NCBI GenBank assembly: GCA_019116365.1
Contig: DXBT01000001.1
Location: 1 to 64,000, forward strand
Direction: 5' to 3'
Origin: Barnesiella merdipullorum
GTDB lineage: Bacteria; Bacteroidota; Bacteroidia; Bacteroidales; Barnesiellaceae
DNA length: 64,000 nucleotides
A program made the translations under genes and the position numbers. This document shows, piece after piece, positions 54,766 to 63,492 of this stretch. The first letter of the stretch is position 1. Each line of letters opens with the position of its first letter. The notes below the pieces were generated by a model. That model worked only from the letters and a program-made list of their open reading frames with translations, did not search any database and was not told the origin of the DNA.

Positions 54766-54905
54766 CACCAAAAACCAATCAATTATGGACGATTCAAACC
54801 CGCGAACGTACAGTAGTATTCACACCTCCCTTGGGAGCAAGTAACGTTTGAACGTCAAATTTTGCGAGCTCTCCTTGGGATACAAAACAAGAAAGGAGCA
54901 ACGCA

Positions 54906-55832
54906 ATGAGAAAATATCTCTTTTGTGAAGCAGGGTTCGTAGAGAAACCCAATTGGCTTCCCAACTGCTGGGTAAACGTAGAGAGCCCCACTCAAGACGA
55001 TTTCGATTTCCTGGAGAACGATTTGAAGGTGCCCGCCGCCTTTCTACACGACATCGCCGATACCGATGAGCGTCCCCGTATCGATAACGAGGGTAACTGG
55101 TTGTTGACCATCCTGCGCATCCCCGTGGTCGAGCAGAACAGCTCTATCTCCTACACCACCGTGCCCATAGGCATCATTACCAACAATGAGATTATCGTTT
55201 CGGTATGCTACCGATCGACCGACATGATTCCCGATTTCATCGAGCATACCCGCCGCAAAGAGATTGCAGTACCCAACAAATACGAGTTCATCTTACGACT
55301 CATCTACTCCTCAGCCGTGTGGTACCTCAAGTATCTGAAGCAGATCTACAACGAGGTGAATTCGGCCGAAAAGGAGCTGCAACGAAGCATCCGCAACGAA
55401 GACCTGCTGCGACTCATGAACCTGCAAAAGTGCCTCGTTTACTTCAATACCTCGATTCGAGGCAACGAGATGATGATAAGCAAGCTGCCCAAGATTTTCC
55501 ACGAGAAGGACTACCAAAACCCCGAACTGCTCGACGACGTCATGATCGAGTTGCGACAGGCCCACAACATGGTCAACATATACAGCGATATTCTCACCGG
55601 CACGATGGATGCCTTTGCCTCCATCATCTCGAACAACGTGAACACCATCATGAAACGCATGACCAGCCTCTCGATTGTGCTCATGGTGCCCACGCTCATC
55701 GCCAGCTTCTACGGCATGAACGTCGATATACACATCGAGCAGATACCCCATGCCTTCTCGCTCATCGTATTCTTCTCGATACTGTTGTCGGCCCTGGCCT
55801 TCATCATATTCCGTAAAATCAAGTGGTTCTAA
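54906..55832 (+). CDS. corA: CorA-family divalent cation transporter
   Basis: A 308-residue Mg2+/Co2+ channel subunit. The cytoplasmic N-terminal alpha/beta domain is followed by a long stalk helix (about 130-245; RIYSSAVWYLKYLKQIYNE-type sequence, AEKELQRSIRNEDLLRLMNL) and two C-terminal membrane helices with the signature YGMN between them (ASFYGMNVDIHIE), ending in basic FRKIKWF. The family works as a pentamer. Short hairpin-forming repeats occur in its 140-base upstream region (for example CTCCCTTGGGAG), but no known magnesium riboswitch was recognised. Confidence 0.93.
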   Translation: MRKYLFCEAGFVEKPNWLPNCWVNVESPTQDDFDFLENDLKVPAAFLHDIADTDERPRIDNEGNWLLTILRIPVVEQNSSISYTTVPIGIITNNEIIVSVCYRSTDMIPDFIEHTRRKEIAVPNKYEFILRLIYSSAVWYLKYLKQIYNEVNSAEKELQRSIRNEDLLRLMNLQKCLVYFNTSIRGNEMMISKLPKIFHEKDYQNPELLDDVMIELRQAHNMVNIYSDILTGTMDAFASIISNNVNTIMKRMTSLSIVLMVPTLIASFYGMNVDIHIEQIPHAFSLIVFFSILLSALAFIIFRKIKWF

Positions 55833-55921
55833 TAACCGTCCCCGTGGGGGCGGGCAAGCCAACCCTTCCTGCCCCCGTATAGAGACCCGTAACCCACGCG
55901 ACCAATACAACCTGCACAACG

Positions 55922-56758
55922 ATGAAAACCCAAACGCTCTATATCTCCGACCTGGACGGCACGCTACTCAACGGCGACTCGATCGTATCACCCCTCTCGA
56001 CCCAGATTCTCAACAATCTGTTGCAAAAGGGGATGCGCTTTACCGTAGCCACGGCACGCACGCCGGCCACGGTCATACCGCTGTTGCAGGAGCTCGATCT
56101 CGACCTGCCGGCCGTACTCATGAACGGGGCCGTACTCTACGACATCCGCCGCAGACGCTACATCCGTGCCAACGGATTTACCGACGACTCGGCCCTGCAA
56201 TATATCCAACAACTCGAGCAGCGCGACCTGGTGCCCTTTGTCTATCGCATCGACGACAACAAACTGCAAGTCTTTCACAAGCCACTTGCCAACGACATGC
56301 AACGCGAGTTCAAACGCCAGCGCGAGCACACTCCCTATAAGGACTTCGTGCTCATCGACGACTATCGCACGTCCCTGCTCGAAAGACCACCCCTCTTCAT
56401 CCTGGTCATCGACCTCTTCGACCGCCTCGAGACCGCCGCTGCCGAAATAAACCGGTCGGGCAAATGCAGCCTCTTTTGCTATCGCGATATTGTCGATCCC
56501 CGCTACGGCAATCTCGAAATTTACCCGCTGGGAGTCTCCAAAGCGGCCACGGCCCAACAGATAATCGACCAACTCAACCCCTGGGAGGTCGTGGCCTTTG
56601 GCGACAACCTCAACGACCTGCCTCTCTTCGGTCTGGCCGACCGTCGCTACGCTCCCGAAAATGCCATGGACGAGGTGAAGCGACAGGCTACAGCCATTAT
56701 CCCCGACAACAATCACGACGGTGTAGCCCGGTTCCTTTGCGACGACTACCTGCAATAA
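55922..56758 (+). CDS. Cof-type HAD-IIB family phosphatase
   Basis: A 278-residue haloacid-dehalogenase-fold hydrolase of the Cof subfamily, with a large C2-type cap between motifs II and III. Motif I is YISDLDGTLLNGDS (residues 7-20), motif II is TVATARTPAT near 45, the lysine is in GVSKAATAQ near 205, and motif III is VVAFGDNLNDLPLFG near 225. These enzymes dephosphorylate sugar phosphates, FMN or pyridoxal phosphate; the substrate here is unknown. It lies about 90 bases after corA on the same strand. Confidence 0.9.
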   Translation: MKTQTLYISDLDGTLLNGDSIVSPLSTQILNNLLQKGMRFTVATARTPATVIPLLQELDLDLPAVLMNGAVLYDIRRRRYIRANGFTDDSALQYIQQLEQRDLVPFVYRIDDNKLQVFHKPLANDMQREFKRQREHTPYKDFVLIDDYRTSLLERPPLFILVIDLFDRLETAAAEINRSGKCSLFCYRDIVDPRYGNLEIYPLGVSKAATAQQIIDQLNPWEVVAFGDNLNDLPLFGLADRRYAPENAMDEVKRQATAIIPDNNHDGVARFLCDDYLQ

Positions 56759-56786
56759 GCGACACCCAACAATCTACCGATAAAAA

Positions 56787-56820
56787 TTGAGCCGCAAGAA
56801 TGGGATTTCTTGCGGCTCAA
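56787..56820. terminator. Bidirectional hairpin terminator
   Basis: TTGAGCCGCAAGAA (56787-56800) is the reverse complement of TTCTTGCGGCTCAA (56807-56820), between convergent HAD and DMT genes. Confidence 0.87.
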
Positions 56821-56844
56821 TGCTATTTTCAATTCGTCTATTCC

Positions 56845-57819
56845 TTACCAGTTACCCTTGTCATTCGCGTCACGATTCTCCTGAGCAGCCTTGAGCGCCA
56901 ACTCGGCCTCGAGTTGTGCCCTCGACTTACTGGTCGTCACCACATACACGCCCAGGAATACCAGCAAAATGGCAAACCCTTTCATCATATCGAAGCTATC
57001 CATACCCCACCAAACAGCCAGCAGCGAGGCCACAATGGGTTGAATATAGTTGTACATGCTCACCACGGTAGGCCGCAACCGTTTCTGACCGACCGAAACC
57101 AGCATATACGACAAGAAGGTGGCTCCGAATATCACAAAGAACAAGTCGAGATAGACCGTGCTGCCAAGCTTTTCAAACGGAATGTGCATCACATCGACAC
57201 CACCGATGGGCAGACAACATATCGACGCAAACAAAAACATCCACTTCATGAGCGTGACCGGCTTATACCGGTTGATAAGATCTTTGAATGCCACATAGTA
57301 AATGGCAAAGCTTATCTCGGCAATCAGGCAGAACAGATCGCCCATGACCCTGTCGCTCGACAAGGCTCCCGACCCGCCTTTGGCACTGGCCCCGTTCAGA
57401 ATCAGCATCAACGCCCCCGACAGACCCATAAACACACCTATCACCTTCTTGCCCGTCATCGGCTCCTTTTGAATAAAGGCTGCCAAAATCATGGTGATGA
57501 TAGGCGTGAGCGAGGCTACTACCGAGGCATCGATAGGCGTCGTGTAGGAGATTCCCACAACAAAGAAACCCTGGTTGAGAGTGATGCCAAACAAAGAGGC
57601 GACAAAAAGTAACAGTAAATCGCGCTTGGTTACCGACTCGCGAGGCATGAACAGCGAGGCTATCCAAAAGAAAACGGCTGCCCCCACCATACGCATATTG
57701 GTCAACGAAAAGGCCGATATGAAACCTGTTAAAAAGATCGATTTAGAAATCGGCGACATGATTCCCCACAGGAAATTCGCCGTAAACATGGCCGAATGGC
57801 CCTTTAGCTTCTCTTTCAT
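56845..57819 (-). CDS. DMT-superfamily (EamA) metabolite transporter
   Basis: A 324-residue inner-membrane protein with ten predicted helices in two EamA repeats. The first repeat starts ANFLWGIMSPISKSIFLTG and contains YTTPIDASVVASLTPIIT; the second starts near residue 165 and includes SMYNYIQPIVASLLAVWWG. Such transporters export amino acids or other small metabolites; the substrate is unknown. The C-terminal 30 residues are polar and charged. A minus-strand -7 box (TACTTTTG, 57845-57838) lies just upstream of the start. Confidence 0.88.
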   Translation of the reverse strand: MKEKLKGHSAMFTANFLWGIMSPISKSIFLTGFISAFSLTNMRMVGAAVFFWIASLFMPRESVTKRDLLLLFVASLFGITLNQGFFVVGISYTTPIDASVVASLTPIITMILAAFIQKEPMTGKKVIGVFMGLSGALMLILNGASAKGGSGALSSDRVMGDLFCLIAEISFAIYYVAFKDLINRYKPVTLMKWMFLFASICCLPIGGVDVMHIPFEKLGSTVYLDLFFVIFGATFLSYMLVSVGQKRLRPTVVSMYNYIQPIVASLLAVWWGMDSFDMMKGFAILLVFLGVYVVTTSKSRAQLEAELALKAAQENRDANDKGNW

Positions 57820-57982
57820 TTCCCGTTATTTTGGGCGCAAAAGTACAAATTGTTTCGTCACGAAATTCGTTTGGCCAAACATATTTTTTTGAGACCCGCA
57901 TCACCTTTGGGCTTATGCGACTATCTTTGTAGCAGTTACCTCATCACGGGCAACACAATCGCATATCCTAAAGACAACACCT

Positions 57983-58840
57983 ATGAAACGTCACCTGCTC
58001 ACCACACTACTCCTCGCGACCACCCTACTGATTGCCCCCCTTCACGCCCAAGAGCGACAGCCCATCGATATTCCCCTGTGGGCAAATGGCCCTGCCGAGA
58101 AGAACAACGACACGGGGAAAGCCTATGACGAAAACGCACACATATACCAACCCTCGATACGAGTCTTTCTACCCGACGGGAAAAATACCGGGCGAGCCAT
58201 CGTCATGTGCCCCGGTGGAGGCTATGCCATGCTGGCCTACGGCCACGAAGGGTATGACTTTGCCCCCTACTTCGCCCAGCAAGGCATTGCGCTCATTGTC
58301 GTGAAGTACCGCATGCCCCACGGCAATCACAAAGTCCCCCTGGCCGACCTGTGCGAAGCCATGCGGGTAGTAAAAGCTCATGCCCGGGAATGGAATATCG
58401 ACCCCGACGATATAGGAGTGATGGGATTCTCGGCCGGCGGACATCTGGCCTCGACACTGGCCACCCACTACCCCAAAGAGTTGAGACCCGCCTTCCAGAT
58501 TCTCTTCTACCCCGTCATCACGATGGACGAAGCCATCACACACCCAGGTTCTCGCAAAAACCTCATCGGCGAAAAACCCGAGGCCCGACTCATCGACTAC
58601 TACTCCAACGAACAACAGGTCGATGCCGAGACCCCGCGGGCCTTTATCGCACTCTCCGACGATGACGACGTAGTGCCCGTCGAGAACAGTCTGCGCTACT
58701 ACAACGCCCTGCACCGTCACCACGTGCCCGTGTCGCTGCACATCTATCCCAACGGAGGTCACGGCTGGGGCTACAACGACAGTTTTCTATTCAAAAATGC
58801 CGTTCTCAACGAACTGGCCGACTGGCTGCGCTCGTTCTGA
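57983..58840 (+). CDS. Secreted alpha/beta-hydrolase, acetyl-esterase-like
   Basis: A 285-residue exported esterase-type protein with a signal peptide (MKRHLLTTLLLATTLLIAP, cleavage near HAQ). The oxyanion motif CPGGGYAML (near residue 75), the nucleophile elbow GFSAGGH (near 153), the acid in ALSDDDDVVPVENS and the His in NGGHGWGY form a complete triad. It resembles the BD-FAE/acetyl-xylan-esterase-like group often found in Bacteroidota, which remove acetyl or similar groups from plant or host glycans. The gene has its own TATCTTTG box (57924-57931). It converges with the GH89 operon, which may be functionally related, but nothing proves it. Confidence 0.87.
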   Translation: MKRHLLTTLLLATTLLIAPLHAQERQPIDIPLWANGPAEKNNDTGKAYDENAHIYQPSIRVFLPDGKNTGRAIVMCPGGGYAMLAYGHEGYDFAPYFAQQGIALIVVKYRMPHGNHKVPLADLCEAMRVVKAHAREWNIDPDDIGVMGFSAGGHLASTLATHYPKELRPAFQILFYPVITMDEAITHPGSRKNLIGEKPEARLIDYYSNEQQVDAETPRAFIALSDDDDVVPVENSLRYYNALHRHHVPVSLHIYPNGGHGWGYNDSFLFKNAVLNELADWLRSF

Positions 58841-58910
58841 ACAACGAAGACCGTTTTTTCCTGCAAGCACGCTGTAAAAAAATGGCCCGTACCCACCGGC
58901 CAAATACCAA

Positions 58911-58950
58911 GAAAGAGGCGATGGCTGCTATCGCAGTCACCGCCTCTTTC
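58911..58950. terminator. Bidirectional hairpin terminator
   Basis: GAAAGAGGCG (58911-58920) is the reverse complement of CGCCTCTTTC (58941-58950), with further pairing inside, between the convergent esterase and GH89 genes. Confidence 0.8.
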
Positions 58951-58968
58951 CCTTTTCTATAATCTATT

Positions 58969-61143
58969 TTAACGTCCTATTTTCTTCTCGTATTTTCTCA
59001 ACAGTTCCCGCGAAGTATCAAGCAAGGTACCGTTGCGATCAATCTCCACGGGGTCTGTACTCTCCACCCACGCTTGTTCAAAGGCGGCAAGCTGCCGGTT
59101 CAACGCTTGGCTGTCAAGTTCAACACCCTGTTCGGCCGCAGCGATTACCGCATTGAAATAGATCTCCCATCGACCGGCATAGTACGATTTCACCAATCCG
59201 GCCCACGTACGACTGGCATAGTCGTTCAAGTTGCCTCCCCAGGTGGTAATAAGATTACGGGCATTCTTCTCGTAATAGTCTTTCAAGGCTTCGGTCGTAC
59301 CCATGCTGCGGGCCTCACCAATCCACGAATCAAGCGAGGCATGACTGTGAAAGGCATTAAGAGCCTCCAAATCGGCCAGAATCTCACGCATCTCGGCAGC
59401 CTTAGCCTGCAAGGCCGGGACATTCCGCTCGCGGTACAACCGATCAAACTCCTGCTTTACCGTCAAGAAATAATTACCCAAAAGCTGACGACCCACCATC
59501 ACAAGGTCGATACTGTATGCATCTCGCTGACAATCGGGCACATCGAGCAATAGTTTCCAAACCTGCAACAAGGTGGAATTGTCATATTCATTACCGGTGC
59601 GCTTGTCGTGGTTATTGCCCAACTGCGGGCGGAACCCCGGTAAAATACCCAACGTGCGGGGCACCTGCACGAAAATATCGTCATACAAGAGGTGCCAGGC
59701 TTTACGTGCCGGAACCGAGACAGCTCCCACGTGGCGATCGGCCAACCGGTCAATCCACTCTTGCTCGTCCACAGCTAGGGTCCAAGCCTTCTCGAAGATA
59801 TACTCATAGGGGAACTGATCGATGTCCAGTCCCTCCAACGTAGAGCCTATTCCCACCAGATTGTCACCTCCGTTTTTCATAGCCTCATCAAGACGATGTC
59901 CGCTCTCCCCGACATTGCCGGTAAGGGTCGTATTCCCTCCGAAATTGCCCAGATAGCACCAGATATAGGGCTGCCCGTGAAACTTGTCGGTACTCTTCCA
60001 CAACTCGACATTCTCGCAATGATAGTCGAGCAGCATCATCTTGTCTTGCGACACCCCGGTCAGCAGCGCCTTGATGCGTGGAGCTGTCCACAAATCGCGG
60101 TCATGATAAAACATCCAGGTCATCTGCAACCACACGGCTGCAGGGTCGGCGGCGGTCAGCGTCTTGTACATGTCGGCCGATACCTGGGCCAAATACTCCG
60201 GCTCCCAACTGGGCGGATCCACCTCGTTGAAGGGATCCACACCATAGATGTGATCGGTACCGAACAGCTTTTCCTGCTCTTGAAGGAAACACTTCTGAAT
60301 CTCGGCAAACAGCGGCTCCTCGGGGTTCAAGAAATGGCAACGGTAAGTATCGGAAAATCCGGCCCACTTACCCAGGTATTGAATATTGGCCTCGGGATAG
60401 ATACGCTTCAACGCCGCTGGCACATGACCGGCAAAAGCCGGCAACACGGGAGTCATGTTCAACTCGCGCTCCCGGGACAGGATCTTCTGCTGCAACGCGG
60501 TCTGCGACTCCAACCACTCCATGGGCAGAGGCCCGTTCCACCCGTCGATATTGGCCATGCGGTGCCAAGGCAGGTAGGTAGGCCCGGTAAAATAGGAGCG
60601 TATCTCCTCATCGGTCAGCCCCATCTTCCGCCACACCTTGTACCACACCGACTCCTGACCGGTGATGGCCAACGGCATGTTCACGCCGTTCAAGGCCATC
60701 CAATCAATCATGCGCTCCCAGTCGCGCCATTGCCAAAAGGGCATGGAATAACCATAGGTGCAATAGTTCAGAAAAAAACGCGTATCGACCTTGGCCTCTA
60801 CCGTAACCGGCTTGTCAACAGAGGGTAAGACTCGCGGCATCTCGACCGGAATATCGGCATACCACGATACGGTTGTGAGGCAATAGTATTTCAAATAGTA
60901 ATTAAGCCCGACCGCCATCGAATTGGCATTATTCCCACGGACAACTATTTTCCCGTCCCGGCTTTCGAGCGTATAATAATCCCCGGCCCTGGCCGAAGCC
61001 TTCTCAAACACGAATCCATCGGCATAATCGGGAATCAAGCGGCGAGTAAGCTGTTCGGCCGCCTTCACATCGCTATCTTGTGAAAAGCAACAGGCTGTTC
61101 CCAAAAACCAAAAGGACAACGCAATAATAAACAGTTTCTTCAT
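58969..61143 (-). CDS. Alpha-N-acetylglucosaminidase, GH89 (NAGLU family)
   Basis: A 724-residue exported glycoside hydrolase that removes terminal alpha-linked GlcNAc, as human NAGLU does from heparan sulfate and as clostridial GH89 does from mucin. It has a signal peptide (LGTACCFSQ; a lipobox reading is also possible), an N-terminal domain to about 115, the TIM barrel (YCTYGYSMPFWQWRDWERMI, GVNMPLAITGQESVWYKVW, PAFAGHVPAALKRIYPEA) with the two catalytic glutamates in DPFNEVDPP (about residue 307) and STLEGLD (about 437), and an all-helical C-terminal domain. The ATG at 61143 starts the signal peptide. Ten bases separate it from the acetyltransferase gene; it is the last gene of the operon. 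Confidence 0.95.
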   Translation of the reverse strand: MKKLFIIALSFWFLGTACCFSQDSDVKAAEQLTRRLIPDYADGFVFEKASARAGDYYTLESRDGKIVVRGNNANSMAVGLNYYLKYYCLTTVSWYADIPVEMPRVLPSVDKPVTVEAKVDTRFFLNYCTYGYSMPFWQWRDWERMIDWMALNGVNMPLAITGQESVWYKVWRKMGLTDEEIRSYFTGPTYLPWHRMANIDGWNGPLPMEWLESQTALQQKILSRERELNMTPVLPAFAGHVPAALKRIYPEANIQYLGKWAGFSDTYRCHFLNPEEPLFAEIQKCFLQEQEKLFGTDHIYGVDPFNEVDPPSWEPEYLAQVSADMYKTLTAADPAAVWLQMTWMFYHDRDLWTAPRIKALLTGVSQDKMMLLDYHCENVELWKSTDKFHGQPYIWCYLGNFGGNTTLTGNVGESGHRLDEAMKNGGDNLVGIGSTLEGLDIDQFPYEYIFEKAWTLAVDEQEWIDRLADRHVGAVSVPARKAWHLLYDDIFVQVPRTLGILPGFRPQLGNNHDKRTGNEYDNSTLLQVWKLLLDVPDCQRDAYSIDLVMVGRQLLGNYFLTVKQEFDRLYRERNVPALQAKAAEMREILADLEALNAFHSHASLDSWIGEARSMGTTEALKDYYEKNARNLITTWGGNLNDYASRTWAGLVKSYYAGRWEIYFNAVIAAAEQGVELDSQALNRQLAAFEQAWVESTDPVEIDRNGTLLDTSRELLRKYEKKIGR

Positions 61144-61153
61144 TTTCTTATTC

Positions 61154-62248
61154 TTACAATTTGATATAGATATGCTTTTTATACAAAAACCAGGCGACAA
61201 GCCAGTTGAGCAGGAGGAATGCCAGCGCATAGGCCAGACTTCCGCCGTAATTCCCGAAGAGGGGTTGCCACAGGCTGTCGAACGAAAGTGTGGTCCAATG
61301 CCACTTACGAAATGCCTCCCCGACTATTTCGCTGAATATGTAGATAGACAAGGGATTCACTCCCACAACGACAAAGGGGAACGTCCACCGGGTCTTTTTC
61401 AAATCATCGATAAAATAGACGAGCGTGGCCAAGATGAGCGAGGTAGCTCCGCAAGTCACCAACACGAAGCTCGATGTCCACAACCGCTTGTTCAACGGCG
61501 CTCCATAGCTCCACAAGTAACCGAGTATGAGCATCACCGTACCCCAAACGGCCAACTTCACGATTTGTGTGCGAATCTCCTTTTCTCCAACAATAATACG
61601 GCCACACAAGAAACCTATCATTACCTGAGCTACCGCGGGAATTGTGCTCAACACCCCCTCGGGATCGACAAACTGGGCTCCGCCCAAATACATGTGCGAA
61701 GGGCCAAGCACGGCAAAATCGACTATCGAGACCACATTCTCGGCACACTTTTCAAAGCCGTTTCCAAAGAGTTGAAGCAAATAGTATCCCACCAACAACA
61801 AGGTTATTATCGCCGGGAAAAACCGATGCCGTACCGTGACCGACAGAAGCGCGACAATACCGTAGCAGATACCCAGTCGCTGCAAGACACCCATGATGCG
61901 AAGATTCTCGATTGTATTACATTCGCCCGTCGCAATCCAGGCCAATACCCATTTGAGGGCTATACCCGACAGGATTATCAAAAAGGTGCGTCGCAGAATA
62001 CGTCCAATCGAAACCCGCCAGTCAAATCCGGCTTTATTGAGTGACAAATAAATCGATACCCCCATTATGAACAGGAAGGCAGGAAAAACGAGATCGGCAG
62101 GCGTAAAGCCGTCCCACCTCGCATGTTTCAATGGAGCGTAAGCATACCCACAAGCCCCGGCATTGTTGACGAGAATCATGCCATAAATGGTAATTCCCCG
62201 CAACACATCGAGCGAAACCAGTCTTTTCGTAGTTTTTTTCAACGACAT
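61154..62248 (-). CDS. HGSNAT/DUF5009-type transmembrane glucosaminide acetyltransferase homologue
   Basis: A 364-residue inner-membrane protein with about ten helices. It matches the catalytic domain of heparan-alpha-glucosaminide N-acetyltransferase: RLVSLDVLRGITIYGMI, KHARWDG with His42 at the place of the human active-site His269, ADLVFPAFLFIMGVSIYLSL and MGVLQRLGICYGIV. The human enzyme moves acetyl from cytosolic acetyl-CoA to terminal glucosamine across the membrane. The bacterial substrate is unknown; amino sugar ends of heparan-like or cell-wall glycans are candidates. The ATG at 62248 overlaps the end of the permease gene by ten bases, and GH89 follows after ten bases. Confidence 0.88.
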   Translation of the reverse strand: MSLKKTTKRLVSLDVLRGITIYGMILVNNAGACGYAYAPLKHARWDGFTPADLVFPAFLFIMGVSIYLSLNKAGFDWRVSIGRILRRTFLIILSGIALKWVLAWIATGECNTIENLRIMGVLQRLGICYGIVALLSVTVRHRFFPAIITLLLVGYYLLQLFGNGFEKCAENVVSIVDFAVLGPSHMYLGGAQFVDPEGVLSTIPAVAQVMIGFLCGRIIVGEKEIRTQIVKLAVWGTVMLILGYLWSYGAPLNKRLWTSSFVLVTCGATSLILATLVYFIDDLKKTRWTFPFVVVGVNPLSIYIFSEIVGEAFRKWHWTTLSFDSLWQPLFGNYGGSLAYALAFLLLNWLVAWFLYKKHIYIKL

Positions 62249-63492
62249 ATCCAATACATTAACGTGGAACACAAGGTTAATACAGCCCCAATGAGGCTTT
62301 CATAAGGAATCAATTTCAACCGCTCCCTGAAGGAGAGCTCACATACTCCGCCCGTAGCATGGAAGAAGGATCCGTGAGGCAGATGGTCGAGCACGGTAGA
62401 GCCGGCATTGACCATGGCCGCACCCCATACCGACGAAACACCTACCGCCAGGATAGTGTCGGCAAAAGAGGCTGATGCCAGCGTCGCTCCCGCTGTCGTG
62501 GAAGCCGTAGCCGCCGACATCAAGATACCCGAGACGGGAGCTATCAACTCTTTCCCGACGCTGATGTGGTCGAGCAGTGCCAATATATGGTCTTTGAGTG
62601 TAGAATCTTGAATGACTCCGGCAATCGTCCCCGTGCCGATAAGCAGCACGGCGATTACCGACATCTTCTGCAACCCGAATTCGATACTGGGCAGAGCGTT
62701 TTTCCATTGCTTCATGCAGAGGAGTCCGCATAGACCACCTACCGGTAAAGCGATCAACGGGTCAACGGTAATCCCGCACAACGGACGCAAAGCCAGCAGG
62801 AGAATGGTCACAACGGGGGCGACCAGACTGCTCCACAACGGAGGTAACGTTTGGTCATCGGCCACGGTCTCCCGATCGGATTGAACCTGCCGTTCAGGCA
62901 CCGGGAAGAAACGGACTATGATAAAAACGGTAAAAAGCAATCCGATGAGGGCCGGGATGATATTGGCAAACATGACCGAAGACAAATCGGCTCCGAAATT
63001 CTCGGCCGCAATAATCGTATTAGGATTGGGCGAAATGATATTGCCACACTTTCCGCCCCCAATCATCACCAGCAGCAACTGCGGAGTGGGGACTCCCAAC
63101 CGACGGCCTATCGAGAGGGCTACCGGGGCTACCGTAATGACCGCTACATCGATAAATACTCCTACCGCACACAACAGCATCGTCGCAAAGGCCAGTGCCA
63201 GATAGATGCGCTTCTCGCCCCAGAACCGAATGATAGCATTCGAAATGGTCATGGCCGCGCCAGTCTTAATCAACACACCCGACAGCACTCCGGCCGTCAA
63301 GATACGCAACACGGCCGAAGAGACTCCTTTCACCCCTTCGGTCATCGAGGCCACCACCTCTTCCAGCGAGAGGCCTCCGGCCAAGCCCCCGATCAAAGCC
63401 CCCAAAATAAGGCTATATGCAGGCGATACCTTTTTGATAATCAGGCCTATTGCAACCAGCAACCCCAACAATGCACCTACCGTACTATCCAT
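62239..63492 (-). CDS. GntP-family gluconate/glycerate-type permease
   Basis: A 417-residue secondary transporter of the GntP family with about eleven helices. Family blocks: VSPAYSLILGALIGGLAGGL near residue 22, SGVLIKTGAAMTISNAI near 70, GVFIDVAVITVAPVALSIGR near 110, KCGNIISPNPNTIIAA near 148 and AATASTTAGATLASASFADTI near 330. Members carry gluconate, fructuronate, glycerate or related sugar acids with H+. The overlap of eight bases with the upstream glycerate kinase gene makes glycerate the best guess. It overlaps the acetyltransferase start downstream. Confidence 0.88.
   Translation of the reverse strand: MDSTVGALLGLLVAIGLIIKKVSPAYSLILGALIGGLAGGLSLEEVVASMTEGVKGVSSAVLRILTAGVLSGVLIKTGAAMTISNAIIRFWGEKRIYLALAFATMLLCAVGVFIDVAVITVAPVALSIGRRLGVPTPQLLLVMIGGGKCGNIISPNPNTIIAAENFGADLSSVMFANIIPALIGLLFTVFIIVRFFPVPERQVQSDRETVADDQTLPPLWSSLVAPVVTILLLALRPLCGITVDPLIALPVGGLCGLLCMKQWKNALPSIEFGLQKMSVIAVLLIGTGTIAGVIQDSTLKDHILALLDHISVGKELIAPVSGILMSAATASTTAGATLASASFADTILAVGVSSVWGAAMVNAGSTVLDHLPHGSFFHATGGVCELSFRERLKLIPYESLIGAVLTLCSTLMYWICR

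Noticed and set aside
54766..54905. Magnesium riboswitch before corA
   Set aside because: Only short palindromes (CTCCCTTGGGAG, AACGTTTGAACGT) are present; they do not form the known M-box architecture.
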